DNA of 64,000 bases from Prevotella sp. UBA6994 (GCA_002449845.1 DJXW01000019.1:148145-212144), one strand, 5' to 3'; shown: positions 53,601 to 62,840, counted from the stretch's first letter. Numbers and translations are program-made. Notes: generated by a model from the sequence alone, not told the origin.

Positions 53601-54386
53601 CTGTTCGTTTGCTTTCCTATACTCCTTGGGCTTCATTCCCGTGATTTTCTCAAACCAACGGTAGAAGGTGATGGGCGAACTGAAACCACTGTCGGCGGCA
53701 ATTGCCTCGACGGTATATTCGGGATGTTCTTTCAGCAATATACAGGCATGATTTACTCTTTTTTGATTCACATAATCATTAAAGGAGATGGATTGTGGGT
53801 GTTGCTTAAATGTAGCTAATAACTTCTTTTGCGTAACCCCCATTGCCGAAGCCAGTTGTTTGACATTGAGGTCTTGCGATAAATAAAGTTTTTGCTCATT
53901 CATGACGATTTCTATCATTTCCATCGTTTCGTAATCAAATACGGGTACTTCCGTATTGATGATAGTTGGAGATGTGTTAGGTTTATCTTCAGATACTTGA
54001 TTGATAGGGTGGATTATTTTTTCCACCTCTTCATGTTCTTCGGAAGCTTCAATTGGAGTTTCTTCCTTTTTATCTAAATTTAGATGCTCATTTTTAAATA
54101 ATTGATTTGCCAACTCTTTGTTTTCCTTTGCCAATATCTTGTTTTTCCTATACAGGTAAATGATGATAACGCTCAAAAAAACTGATAAAGTATAACTTTG
54201 AACAGTTGCCTTTAAAGGTTTTCTGTAATCCTTGACACTAAAACAATCATTGTCTTTTTCTTTCACAAGTGACAGCCCTTTTGCATGGATTGTTTCATGC
54301 AAAAAGTATAGATTATTCTTCTTGCTAAGACCAAGAAAGAATAATAATGAAATGAAAAAGCATACAAATGCTATTCGAATTTTCAC
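53586..54386 (-). CDS. Membrane-anchored AraC-family regulator
   Basis: The 266-residue protein has two hydrophobic segments (about residues 4-20 and 66-81), a Glu/Lys-rich linker and a C-terminal AraC DNA-binding domain (about 160-260) with two helix-turn-helix units (VKQLASAMGVTQKKLLATFKQ and VEAIAADSGFSSPITFYRWFEKITGMKPKEYRK). It may sense an envelope signal through the short loop between the membrane segments. It is divergent from the 1376-residue surface protein gene, which is its most likely target. The last residues are encoded by a heptamer array. Confidence 0.85.
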   Translation of the reverse strand: MKIRIAFVCFFISLLFFLGLSKKNNLYFLHETIHAKGLSLVKEKDNDCFSVKDYRKPLKATVQSYTLSVFLSVIIIYLYRKNKILAKENKELANQLFKNEHLNLDKKEETPIEASEEHEEVEKIIHPINQVSEDKPNTSPTIINTEVPVFDYETMEMIEIVMNEQKLYLSQDLNVKQLASAMGVTQKKLLATFKQHPQSISFNDYVNQKRVNHACILLKEHPEYTVEAIAADSGFSSPITFYRWFEKITGMKPKEYRKANEQKIED

Positions 54387-54548
54387 TTGTGTTATGAATG
54401 GTATATACTATGGATTATTATACGTCTTTCACTTAAGTCTAAATTGAACTCTTTTGCAAAATTAGTCTTTCTCTTTTACATTTCTATTGCTTTTGACTCT
54501 CAGTTTCTTTCAAATAAAGGATTTGATAGATAGTGAAAAGTTGATTGC

Positions 54549-54579
54549 TTGAATAAGATTCTTTTTTGTTTTATTTTTG
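54549..54579 (+). promoter_or_regulatory. Sigma-ABfr promoter of the 1376-residue surface protein gene
   Basis: TTG at 54549-54551, 20 nt, TATTTTTG at 54572-54579 give a consensus promoter with a 5' leader of about 90 nt. Confidence 0.8.
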
Positions 54580-54674
54580 CGTGAATATTGTGTGTTTAAA
54601 TATGTATAAGTACTATCAGAACCATAAAAGAAGAATTCGTTAAATCAATATTTGTTCATTTAAAAATTTATCAC

Positions 54675-57600
54675 ATGAAAAGGTATTTACTTTTTTGTCT
54701 GATGTGCGTTTGCGTGTCGATAGGTGCGCTTGCACAACAAAGTACAATGGAAGAGAAGTACTGGTATGGTAATCAAGATGGCTCCATTAATGAAAAGGTA
54801 GCCGTTGTCAATAACCAACCAGGTGGACTTGCTGCTGTCATGGCTAACATCGCCAACGATGTTACTATGCTCAGGGTTAAAGGTGAATTGAGTGCCGAAG
54901 ATGTTCAAGCTTTAGAACAAGCATCATTCACTACTATCGACTTACAGGATGCTTATTACATGGAGAATGGTGATAAGAAAGCATTCGTGTTTGGTAATTC
55001 TACGGTTCGGAATTTGATTCTTCCAGACAATTGGTCAAAGAAGGAAGTGAATGCTTTGGCAGACCACATACCAGCATTAGGCTCTGCGGTTAGTTTTGGA
55101 ACGCAAGATTTCATTGCAAATGGACAAACCAAGCAAAGTCCTTCTATCGTTGCCTACGTAAAGACCGGTAACACTCTTTATGATGCATTGAAGCATTCTT
55201 ATTATGAAGGTGTGGATAATGAAAAGGTAGGAAAAATAGGTAGATATAATTATTCTATGCACGAATTGAAGAGCGTTGTCATTTCTGGTTATCCTGTTGC
55301 AAGAGATTATAGCGGTTCTGGTCAATCTGTTTCAACTATTAAATTCGATGAAAACGGTCATTTCGTATTTAACGAAGCTCCTCAAGAAGTAGGTAATCAA
55401 GTAAGAGAATTGGTAGGTACTCCAACTGATGGGTATTACCTTGGAGCCTTGACTGAACCAAGACAACTGGTGTCTTTCGACATCAGCGGTGCAGTTGTAA
55501 CTGAAGATGACTTAACCCTTTCATATACGGGTGCTATTGGAACTACCACAAAAGAGGTGGTTATTCCTACAGACCCAAGAGTGACCACTCTTCCTGCTGA
55601 TTTCTTGAACTGCGAGAGTGGAGTCCGTCAAATCTGTATCCCTTATAATATTCAAGTTATCAGGTCTCGTGCTCTGTGTAGAAACATCAATCATATTTGG
55701 ACAAACAATCCTCATGTGGATGCTGAAGGTAATCCCATTGAGGATGGTGTTTGCTATGATAATGGTTATTTCAAGACGGTTAAGAATGAGAAAGGATGGA
55801 ATATTGAAGAGACTCAAGGGTTTGGACAGTTGCCATTTGACGATAACGAGTTTACATACGGTACTTATACATTCTCTTCTAACTTGAAGTTGATAGAGAG
55901 CTATGCTTTCAGATACCAAGTAAGTGGAGGAGGTGGTGCTACTTCACACTTACCTCACGTCAAAGATGTTTATAATCTGGCAGAAATAGCACCTGAGTGC
56001 CATATTGATGCATTCCATAGTTCTATGTACTATGGTAATAATACCATCAATGCCTCTGTTGCTATTCAAAAAGATGGTATCATTACACGTGATGCTTATT
56101 GTGTTAATCCTGGTTCCGATGAATGGATTTCAATCTTGCACTATCCAAATACTACAGTAACTCCAAGTATTCAGCATTATATTGACCCAACCCGTAATTA
56201 TTCAGTTGCTTCAACGATGATTGATGGTAGAGGTTCTACGGTGTATTTCCCCACACAAACGGAAATGATTCGTTCATACGAACAGGCTGTAACGGGCTAT
56301 GTTTGGAATGCATGGGATCCAACTCGTACTAACGATGGCTCACTGGGCTTTGCTAATTCTGGGATAGATAATACATTGACTATTTCTCACTGGACAGCTG
56401 ATAATCAGGCATTGGCAAACAATGCATGGATTAATAATTCATCTAAGACAAATAAGACCTATACATCTTATTACGATGTTACTGGAGGTGGAAATTCTCA
56501 ACCCACCGGTTTGGAATATTATTATAATGTTTACTGGAATGAAAAAGAATTAGCTTCCTCTGGTACTCCAGAGCAACAGCTTTATCCTGCAATTGAAATG
56601 TCAGCACCTTATAATAAATATATACCAGTGGATGACCCTGAAAGCGAAGAAGACTTGTATGTTTACAGAAATGGCAATTATGAACCATACTCTGGCGCAA
56701 TCGACCCCAGTGTTACTTATTATACTACAGTAAAGACCCAGGATAAGAATTCTGATGGCTCGTTGAAGTATAGTGAGTGTGATAATGGTACATTCGTTGC
56801 TTATACAGGATACAAAGAAGACTCTGAAGGTAGTTTAGTAAGAGATGTAGAGGTGAATGCCGCAGGAGATCTTGTGAGAGAATATTCATGGGTACCAACT
56901 GATGCCGGTGATTATGTTAGAAAGTTTACTCAGCAAGATAATGGAACTTATTTTAAGAAATATACATTTGCTGAAGATTCTGAAAATGGTGAATGGATAG
57001 TTACCACTTTATGGAATGGTAATATTCAATTTGATCCCTGGTATGGTTGGATGCCTAGTACTACAAAGCGTTATAGTAAATCATATGTTGGAATAGCTTC
57101 TGTACCTCAAGATGGTATTGATAATCTTCCTCAAGGTAAATATGAAATCCCCAATTCCGTTAAGGGTAATCTTGGTGGCTATGAGTTATCAAATGGATTT
57201 GATGGTGATGGTATTTTCTACAATAAAGTATATAGTAGCCCAATAAAATATATAGCTTATGATGAAACAAGAGATTTGGCTGATGAAGTTCGTTATTTAG
57301 CAACAAATGAGGGTTACAGGAATTTCAATTCAGAAACTGATGCTGGTTTTCAACGTTATGAACCAATAACATTATATCGCGAAGCAGCCGAAGGAGAGAC
57401 AGGTACACACTGTCCTGTAATGGTTGCAGCAGAATTCCAAGATGTATTAAAACAAAACGACTATCGTGGCTGGCACCAGTTTATATTGGGTGCTTATTCT
57501 GAAAATACCAAACTTGTTGACGTTCCTCTCAAGTCTTATATCACGGATAGCGACTGGTGGACCATCTGCTTGCCATACGATTTGAGATATTCTGATATGA

Positions 57601-58805
57601 TGGCTCTTTTCGGTGGTAGCGAAAATGAAGTGCCGAAGATTCCTTACTTGAGCAAGTTGTTGTATGTTGTTCGCGATGTGGAAAACTCTCATATTACATT
57701 GATGTTCAGTAAGAACTTGATGGTTTATAAGGAGCATGAGCCAAATAGCAAAAATACCATTAACGGTACTGGTCATGTTCATGGTGTGATTGACGATTTG
57801 GAATGGGGAGATGAAATAGCTACAAACCCTGTTATCTTACATGCAGGTGTTCCCTATGTGATTAAGCCTTGGATTCCTTCATCTTCAAACAGACAATTCG
57901 TTATTTATAAGCAACAGCAGAATTCAGCTGCTTTGGATGCTGTTGTGGATGGCAAGATTAATAATAGCAACGACGGTATTGTTCGTATTAAGGACGACGT
58001 GTTGTATAATGCTATGGCAGCCGCAAGAACTCGCTCTGGTGATGATTCAAAAGAACTTATTTACAAAGGAATGTATGAAGTACCAGCTTATCTGATAAAC
58101 AATGCCGCTGGAGTAGAGTCACCTATCGATGAAAGGACCCTTAGCATGAAAGACGGTTCTGAGTTTACCTACAAAGCAAATCCAGAATTTAATTTCTATG
58201 GAAAGAATTATACAATGCACATTTCAAGTGACTTCACCTACACATTCGTAGGTTCATTCTATAAATCTATTATTCCTCAATATGCATATTTCTTGGGTTG
58301 GGATAAAAAATTAGGAAAAGCAGCATTCTGGTACAACCGTAAACTTGACAAGTCTCAATGGGCTTGGAACAACGAGACGGGTGTGATTTGTGCTAACTGG
58401 CCAAAAGACCAAAAGATTTCAACGGCTACGAGTATTTCAAGTCCTGCTCGTTGGGTTAAAACATCAACAGAAGTGAAAGATGGAAAAACCACTTATCCTG
58501 CAGAGGCTACGGCTGAACCAGTTCAAATTTCTAACGACGACTTCGGACAGACCTCATCAAGTCAGCCTGCTGGTGTAAGGGCAGGTTCTACCTCTATGCT
58601 CTTCGGTAACTCAATGCTGGTAAGCAACGAAGACGGTATTGAAGACGTTGTAAGCGAAGGTGACGGTGTGCCTGATGCTATCAGTGGTGTTAACGCTGAC
58701 CGTACATCTGGCAAGTGGTACAACGTTAATGGACAGAGAATGAATGGTGTTCCTGCTCAAAGCGGTGTTTACATCATGAATGGAAAGAAATATGTAGTAC
58801 GATAA
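54675..58805 (+). CDS. Large secreted surface protein with type IX-like C-terminal tail
   Basis: The 1376-residue protein starts with a signal peptide (MKRYLLFCLMCVCVSIGALA-QQ). The first about 480 residues contain short stretches like BspA-type leucine-rich repeats (KEVVIPTDPRVTTLPADFLN and RQICIPYNIQVIRSRALC); the middle is Tyr/Asn-rich without a family I recognise. The C-terminal end (KWYNVNGQRMNGVPAQSGVYIMNGKKYVVR, cited here by its ends KWYNVNGQRM and GVYIMNGKK) matches the tail of the pectinesterase at 31002, so both probably use the same type IX-like export signal. A small peptide gene follows 15 nt later. Adhesion or complex assembly is possible; no enzyme motif is seen. Confidence 0.75.
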   Translation: MKRYLLFCLMCVCVSIGALAQQSTMEEKYWYGNQDGSINEKVAVVNNQPGGLAAVMANIANDVTMLRVKGELSAEDVQALEQASFTTIDLQDAYYMENGDKKAFVFGNSTVRNLILPDNWSKKEVNALADHIPALGSAVSFGTQDFIANGQTKQSPSIVAYVKTGNTLYDALKHSYYEGVDNEKVGKIGRYNYSMHELKSVVISGYPVARDYSGSGQSVSTIKFDENGHFVFNEAPQEVGNQVRELVGTPTDGYYLGALTEPRQLVSFDISGAVVTEDDLTLSYTGAIGTTTKEVVIPTDPRVTTLPADFLNCESGVRQICIPYNIQVIRSRALCRNINHIWTNNPHVDAEGNPIEDGVCYDNGYFKTVKNEKGWNIEETQGFGQLPFDDNEFTYGTYTFSSNLKLIESYAFRYQVSGGGGATSHLPHVKDVYNLAEIAPECHIDAFHSSMYYGNNTINASVAIQKDGIITRDAYCVNPGSDEWISILHYPNTTVTPSIQHYIDPTRNYSVASTMIDGRGSTVYFPTQTEMIRSYEQAVTGYVWNAWDPTRTNDGSLGFANSGIDNTLTISHWTADNQALANNAWINNSSKTNKTYTSYYDVTGGGNSQPTGLEYYYNVYWNEKELASSGTPEQQLYPAIEMSAPYNKYIPVDDPESEEDLYVYRNGNYEPYSGAIDPSVTYYTTVKTQDKNSDGSLKYSECDNGTFVAYTGYKEDSEGSLVRDVEVNAAGDLVREYSWVPTDAGDYVRKFTQQDNGTYFKKYTFAEDSENGEWIVTTLWNGNIQFDPWYGWMPSTTKRYSKSYVGIASVPQDGIDNLPQGKYEIPNSVKGNLGGYELSNGFDGDGIFYNKVYSSPIKYIAYDETRDLADEVRYLATNEGYRNFNSETDAGFQRYEPITLYREAAEGETGTHCPVMVAAEFQDVLKQNDYRGWHQFILGAYSENTKLVDVPLKSYITDSDWWTICLPYDLRYSDMMALFGGSENEVPKIPYLSKLLYVVRDVENSHITLMFSKNLMVYKEHEPNSKNTINGTGHVHGVIDDLEWGDEIATNPVILHAGVPYVIKPWIPSSSNRQFVIYKQQQNSAALDAVVDGKINNSNDGIVRIKDDVLYNAMAAARTRSGDDSKELIYKGMYEVPAYLINNAAGVESPIDERTLSMKDGSEFTYKANPEFNFYGKNYTMHISSDFTYTFVGSFYKSIIPQYAYFLGWDKKLGKAAFWYNRKLDKSQWAWNNETGVICANWPKDQKISTATSISSPARWVKTSTEVKDGKTTYPAEATAEPVQISNDDFGQTSSSQPAGVRAGSTSMLFGNSMLVSNEDGIEDVVSEGDGVPDAISGVNADRTSGKWYNVNGQRMNGVPAQSGVYIMNGKKYVVR

Positions 58806-58820
58806 AAAGAATATATCAAT

Positions 58821-59051
58821 ATGAAAAAAATGTATTTGAAACCAAATACCAAGATACATGAAATGACCTGCCGTGTTCCCTTACTTGATAATTCCCCCCG
58901 TTCTGCAGGTGGAGGTCCTGTAGATGATGAACATGGAATAGGAAGCCACATTGGTGAAACTGGCGAAGGCGTAGATCCGTTTGATGATCATGGTCAGGGT
59001 TCTGGCGGTAGTGGTAACCGTGCCAAGGGCTTTAGTGCCTGGGACTTCTAA
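58821..59051 (+). CDS. Small Gly/Asp-rich companion peptide
   Basis: The 76-residue product begins MKKMYLKPNTKIHEMTCRVPLL, then becomes rich in Gly, Asp, Ser and His and ends in AKGFSAWDF. It has no signal peptide or membrane segment. Peptides with an MKKxYxxPxxxxxEM-like start and an aromatic/acidic end occur widely in Prevotella, in my recollection, without known function. It follows the large surface protein by 15 nt and shares its transcript. Confidence 0.65.
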   Translation: MKKMYLKPNTKIHEMTCRVPLLDNSPRSAGGGPVDDEHGIGSHIGETGEGVDPFDDHGQGSGGSGNRAKGFSAWDF

Positions 59052-59104
59052 CTTTGATAATTACATTACGTAATTATATATTTTGAAATTTAAGTGATTT
59101 AGGT

Positions 59105-59132
59105 GGGAGAGTGCCCGTGAGGGTACTCTCTC
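59105..59132 (+). terminator. Hairpin terminator after the surface protein/peptide unit
   Basis: GAGAGTxCCC pairs with GGGTACTCTC with a 4-nt loop, followed within a few bases by a T-rich stretch (CATTTTTG). Confidence 0.65.
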
Positions 59133-59141
59133 ATTGCATTT

Positions 59142-59214
59142 TTGAAAATTGAAAATTGAAGATTGAAGATTGAAGATTGAAGATTGAAGATTGAAGATTG
59201 AAAATTGAAGATTG
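59142..59214. repeat. Heptamer array (TTGAAGA)10
   Basis: Ten consecutive 7-bp units, seven of them exactly TTGAAGA and three TTGAAAA. A 20-bp match to the left end of the foldback element follows directly (59217-59236). Confidence 0.9.
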
Positions 59215-59378
59215 TAACGATTGAGAGAAATGCCGTTAATTATTTTCCTTGCTCATGACTTATAAATAGAAACTAATAACAAAGTTCTTATTTGTATAAC
59301 AAGTATACCTTTTTCCCGACGAAAAAACTATTGAAAAAACTATTGAGCCACGATTTACTCAAATTTTCAGAAAAACAT

Positions 59379-59409
59379 TTTGAATTATAAAATGGATTGA
59401 TTATTTTTG
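59379..59409 (+). promoter_or_regulatory. Duplicated promoter, copy 1 (47-aa/DUF6169-like module)
   Basis: TTTG, 19 nt, TATTTTTG fits the consensus. About 67 bp around it (59346-59412) repeat with few changes at 60220-60287 before the HigBA module. Confidence 0.8.
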
Positions 59410-59436
59410 CAATGAATTTAACATAACCTTATTAAT

Positions 59437-59580
59437 ATGAAAACATTCAATAAAAGAACGAAAGATGAAGTGCTGACAGCGTTGATGCATTTAAAAGAAC
59501 AAAAAAAAGCTTTCGAAAAGAGAGTAAGTAATAAAATGGAGTTGATGGCTCAGGATAAAGAAATAGAATTGACACTTTAG
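59437..59580 (+). CDS. 47-residue small protein of unknown function
   Basis: The frame reads MKTFNKRTKDEVLTALMHLKEQ and continues as a highly charged helix to TAG at 59580. It begins about 28 nt after a consensus promoter and is followed 26 nt later by the 163-residue gene. A short, Lys/Glu-rich helical protein in front of a second gene is the shape of an antitoxin or small partner, but no family is recognised. Confidence 0.6.
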   Translation: MKTFNKRTKDEVLTALMHLKEQKKAFEKRVSNKMELMAQDKEIELTL

Positions 59581-59606
59581 CACTTGCAGGAATAACAATC
59601 TAAGCT

Positions 59607-60098
59607 ATGATAAAACTTAATTTGGAGAGGTTAAACAACCATTCTCCTTATCTTTTGTGGCGTGATGATGACGGTGACTTGTTTTTTGAAACAGATGAAG
59701 GTCTTCTTTATTGTTTAGAGTTGGAAGAAAATTATGAAACTCTTCAATATGACAGTTGTGTTTTTGGAATTATAAATAAGGATAGAAAATGGTCACATGG
59801 TGATACAAAACTGAAACAGACAGTATTATGTGTTATTGAAGAGTTTTTTAAGTCAAATAATAGGGTTCTTCTATATATTTGCTCAACCTTTGATAATAAA
59901 CAAGAAATTCGTTTTAGATTGTTTCTACGTTGGTTTAATACATACAACAAAAAAGATCAATATTTAATGCGAACAATTAATGGTGTTTTAGACGAAAATA
60001 TTCCTAATTATGCCGCTATTATTGTTGAAAGAAATAACCCAGACCTTGAATATATTTTACAAAGACTTGATGAATTGATTGATTATTTAAAAAAGTAG
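59607..60098 (+). CDS. Hypothetical protein resembling DUF6169
   Basis: The 163-residue protein (MIKLNLERLNNHSPYLLWRD...) has a strand-rich start with an acidic DDDGDLFFETDEG segment, a central VLLYICSTFDNKQEIRFRLFLRWFN motif and a C-terminal amphipathic helix. This pattern reminds me of the Bacteroidetes family DUF6169 (LLYVCDTSDGRQ..R.RKF..WF), whose function is unknown. It forms a two-gene module with the 47-residue gene. AT content is higher than in the neighbouring metabolic genes, in line with an accessory module. Confidence 0.65.
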   Translation: MIKLNLERLNNHSPYLLWRDDDGDLFFETDEGLLYCLELEENYETLQYDSCVFGIINKDRKWSHGDTKLKQTVLCVIEEFFKSNNRVLLYICSTFDNKQEIRFRLFLRWFNTYNKKDQYLMRTINGVLDENIPNYAAIIVERNNPDLEYILQRLDELIDYLKK

Positions 60099-60112
60099 TT
60101 AGGTGTAATCCG

Positions 60113-60195
60113 AAGAAATCCCACAAATCTTTATAAATCTCTCAAATCTGTTACTTATATTTGTTCGATTTGGACAGATTTGTAAGATTTCTGCC
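60113..60195. repeat. AAATCT-rich imperfect inverted repeat
   Basis: CACAAATCT/AAATCTCT/AAATCTGT motifs on the left are complementary to ACAGATTTGTAAGATTT on the right. It lies between the DUF6169-like gene and the HigBA promoter. Confidence 0.5.
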
Positions 60196-60253
60196 CTTAT
60201 AGTGATCTGAACGACTTGGAAGCCATGATTTGTTCAGATTTTCAGAAAAATAT

Positions 60254-60284
60254 TTTGAATTATAAAACGAATTGATTATTTTTG
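60254..60284 (+). promoter_or_regulatory. Duplicated promoter, copy 2 (HigBA module)
   Basis: TTTG at 60254-60257, 19 nt, TATTTTTG at 60277-60284. The higB ATG at 60303 lies 18 nt downstream of the -7 element. Confidence 0.8.
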
Positions 60285-60302
60285 CAAAATAAAAATAGAT
60301 AC

Positions 60303-60599
60303 ATGAGAATAATAGCTAAAAGTACATTGGTGGCATATTATACTAAGAATCCACAAGCTAAAACGGCTTTGGAAGATTGGTATGAAAAAACTAAAGTTGC
60401 CGAATGGAAATGTTTCGCTGATATAAAACAAACATTTAATAGTGTGGACAGTGTAGGTAACAAACGATATGTATTCAATATAAAAGGAAATGATTATAGA
60501 TTAGTGGTGTTAATATTGTTCACCCCACAAAGAATATTTATCCGTTTTGTAGGAGACCATTCTGAATACGATAAGATTAAGGACATTCAACATATTTAG
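60303..60599 (+). CDS. higB: HigB-family mRNA interferase toxin
   Basis: The 98-residue protein has the RelE-like HigB pattern (ALEDWYEKTKVAEWKCFADIKQTFNSVDSV, KRYVFNIKGNDYRLVVLILFTPQRIFIRFVGDHSEYDKI). HigB toxins cleave mRNA at the ribosome. The ATG at 60303 is used because the codons upstream in frame overlap the promoter. Toxin before antitoxin is the normal HigBA order. Confidence 0.9.
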   Translation: MRIIAKSTLVAYYTKNPQAKTALEDWYEKTKVAEWKCFADIKQTFNSVDSVGNKRYVFNIKGNDYRLVVLILFTPQRIFIRFVGDHSEYDKIKDIQHI

Positions 60600-60609
60600 G
60601 TTAGAGATT

Positions 60610-60978
60610 ATGGCACAGATAAAGACAGAAAATGAATATCGAAAACTCATGCAACGTATAGATGAATTGATAGAGGTTGTAGATGATAATACCTCTAAAG
60701 ATGACATCAACTATATAGAATTAGATTTGATTTCTGATTTGGTTGAAGAATATGAAGACATTCATTATCCTATAGGCACACCATCTTTGGTTGATACCAT
60801 CAAGCTTCGTCTGTATGAGATGGATATTACACAAGCAAAACTTGCAGAGATACTCGGAATTAGTCCTGCTCGTGTTAGTGACATTATGCGTGGAAAATGT
60901 GAACCAACATTAAAAGTGGCTCGTGATCTATGCCAAAAATTGAATATTAGTCCTGCGGTCGCTCTTGGATTGAATTAA
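60610..60978 (+). CDS. higA: HigA-family antitoxin (helix-turn-helix)
   Basis: The 122-residue protein has an acidic helical N-terminus (residues 1-55) and an Xre-type helix-turn-helix (about 73-105, ITQAKLAEILGISPARVSDIMRGK). It neutralises HigB and represses the operon. It starts 10 nt after higB. Confidence 0.9.
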   Translation: MAQIKTENEYRKLMQRIDELIEVVDDNTSKDDINYIELDLISDLVEEYEDIHYPIGTPSLVDTIKLRLYEMDITQAKLAEILGISPARVSDIMRGKCEPTLKVARDLCQKLNISPAVALGLN

Positions 60979-60996
60979 CTTTTTATCTTTGCATCG

Positions 60997-61887
60997 TTGA
61001 AGCTATCAATTATCATACCCGTATATCAGGTTGAGCAAACCATCAGGCGTTGCATCGACAGTATTCTCTCGCAATCTTTCGCAGATTGGGAGATGATATT
61101 GGTGAATGATGGTTCGCCGGACGGTAGTGCGGATATCTGCGACGAATACGTGAAAAACTATGATAAGATACGGGTGATACATAAGGAGAATGGTGGGTTG
61201 AGCGATGCACGCAACGTGGGAATAGACCATGCGAAAGGGGAGTACATTACGTTTGTGGATAGCGACGACTACTTAGGCGACGATACTCTGAAGAAGGTAA
61301 TGCGACTGGTGGATATTCATCCCGAATATGACATCCTGGAATATCCCGTGTTTGAGCATTTCACGTTGATAGACAATGAACACCAGTTGGTCTTCGACAA
61401 TCAGGAATACCGTGACATGCGAGCGTATTGGCTCGACGGAAAGGCGTATATGCACACGTATGCTTGCAACAAGATTTTCCGCAGGGAACTGTTCGCAAAG
61501 GTACGGTTTCCTGTGGGCAAGCTCTTCGAGGACGTTTATACGTTGCCGTTGTTGCTGAAAGAGGCTAAGGTGGTTGCCACTACCGCCCAAGGCATGTACT
61601 TCTATACCCATAACCCAGAGGGAATCACCGTGAATGCTGACGGGAGGGCTTTGTCTAACCTGTTGGATGCACACCTCAAGGTTTTGTCTGAGATGGCAGA
61701 TGCAGAATATTATTCCCATGTGCTGAACATTCAGTTGGATGTTTACGAACTCTCTGGTGCTGCCCCCGTCATTCCCATCTTGCCCTATTACTCTACGTTG
61801 AAACTCAAATTGCTACACATCTTAGGAATCAAACGACTATGCAAATTAAACAAAATACTCCACTCGTTGATGAGACGGAAAAAATAA
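60997..61887 (+). CDS. Glycosyltransferase family 2 (TTG start)
   Basis: The 296-residue protein is a GT-A fold transferase (KLSIIIPVYQVEQTIRRCIDSIL, VNDGSPDGS, TFVDSDDYL with the DxD-like motif). The only usable start is TTG at 60997, since the frame is closed by the higA stop 18 nt upstream and the first residues are needed for the fold. TATCTTTG at 60984-60991 ends 5 nt before it, so the message may be almost leaderless. It probably adds a sugar to capsule, O-antigen or another surface glycan. Confidence 0.88.
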   Translation: MKLSIIIPVYQVEQTIRRCIDSILSQSFADWEMILVNDGSPDGSADICDEYVKNYDKIRVIHKENGGLSDARNVGIDHAKGEYITFVDSDDYLGDDTLKKVMRLVDIHPEYDILEYPVFEHFTLIDNEHQLVFDNQEYRDMRAYWLDGKAYMHTYACNKIFRRELFAKVRFPVGKLFEDVYTLPLLLKEAKVVATTAQGMYFYTHNPEGITVNADGRALSNLLDAHLKVLSEMADAEYYSHVLNIQLDVYELSGAAPVIPILPYYSTLKLKLLHILGIKRLCKLNKILHSLMRRKK

Positions 61888-62816
61888 GTTTCATCATTAC
61901 CTATTATAATATCGACGTTGACATGCTCTGCCAATGTATTGACAGTATCATGGCATTGTCGCTGAGACCGTCGGAGAGAGAGATTATTGTCATCGACGAT
62001 GGTAGTGAGGTGAGTCCTATCCAAGCCTTGCAAAAATACAATAATGACATTATTTATATCCGTCAAGCCAACCAAGGCTTGTCTGCGGCACGCAATGCGG
62101 GCATCCGTATCTCTACGGGTATGTATATCCAGTTTATGGATGCAGACGACTATCTGATACAAACCGCCTTTGAGCATTGCCTCGACATCGTGAGATACAA
62201 GAACCCCGACATCGTGTTGTTCCAGCTCACCGACAAGGAAAGCAAGGATGTTCCCGTTACGTTTGAAGGACCTGTAGAGGGTAGCGAATATATGCGCCAA
62301 CATAATCTCAGGGCTTCTGCCTGTGGATACATCTTCAGAAAAGCTACATTGGTGAACCTGCGCTTCAGAAGTGGCATCTTGCATGAGGATGAGGAGTTTA
62401 CGCCTCAGTTGGTTTTACGAGCCGAGCGATTGTTCTTTACCGATGCGGAAGCATATTTCTATCGGAAGAGAAGCAAGTCGATAACCAACGACGACGACTT
62501 GAAGTGGCGTTTGCGTAGGTTGGGGGATATGGAGCAAATCATCATGAATCTTCATGACCGTGCCGACTCGTTGCCCCAGGCTGACAGAGAAGCGTTGCAG
62601 AGAAGGGTGGCGCAGCTGACAATGGATTATATCTATAACCATATCCGCCTGACTCATGACGGCAAGCTCTTGGAGGAGTGCATAGAACGATTGCATGAAA
62701 AAGGACTGTTCCCGCTTCCCGACCGCCGTTATACCCATAAGTACACGTGGTTTCGCCGACTCTCCATGACGAAGATGGGACGGAGGGTGTTGATGGTTGC
62801 CATTCCCAAGCAGTGA
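61839..62816 (+). CDS. Glycosyltransferase family 2
   Basis: The 325-residue protein has the GT2 core (ISFIITYYNIDVDMLCQCIDSIM, VIDDGSEVSP, FMDADDYLI). It overlaps the upstream glycosyltransferase by 49 nt, a sign of tight coupling. The acceptor and sugar are unknown; the three transferases probably work on one surface glycan. Confidence 0.9.
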   Translation: MQIKQNTPLVDETEKISFIITYYNIDVDMLCQCIDSIMALSLRPSEREIIVIDDGSEVSPIQALQKYNNDIIYIRQANQGLSAARNAGIRISTGMYIQFMDADDYLIQTAFEHCLDIVRYKNPDIVLFQLTDKESKDVPVTFEGPVEGSEYMRQHNLRASACGYIFRKATLVNLRFRSGILHEDEEFTPQLVLRAERLFFTDAEAYFYRKRSKSITNDDDLKWRLRRLGDMEQIIMNLHDRADSLPQADREALQRRVAQLTMDYIYNHIRLTHDGKLLEECIERLHEKGLFPLPDRRYTHKYTWFRRLSMTKMGRRVLMVAIPKQ

Positions 62817-62840
62817 TATTTCTAATTTGAAAGTAGCATC

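Noticed and set aside
59142..59214. Possible CRISPR array
   Set aside because: Units are 7 bp and directly tandem without spacers, and no cas genes are present.
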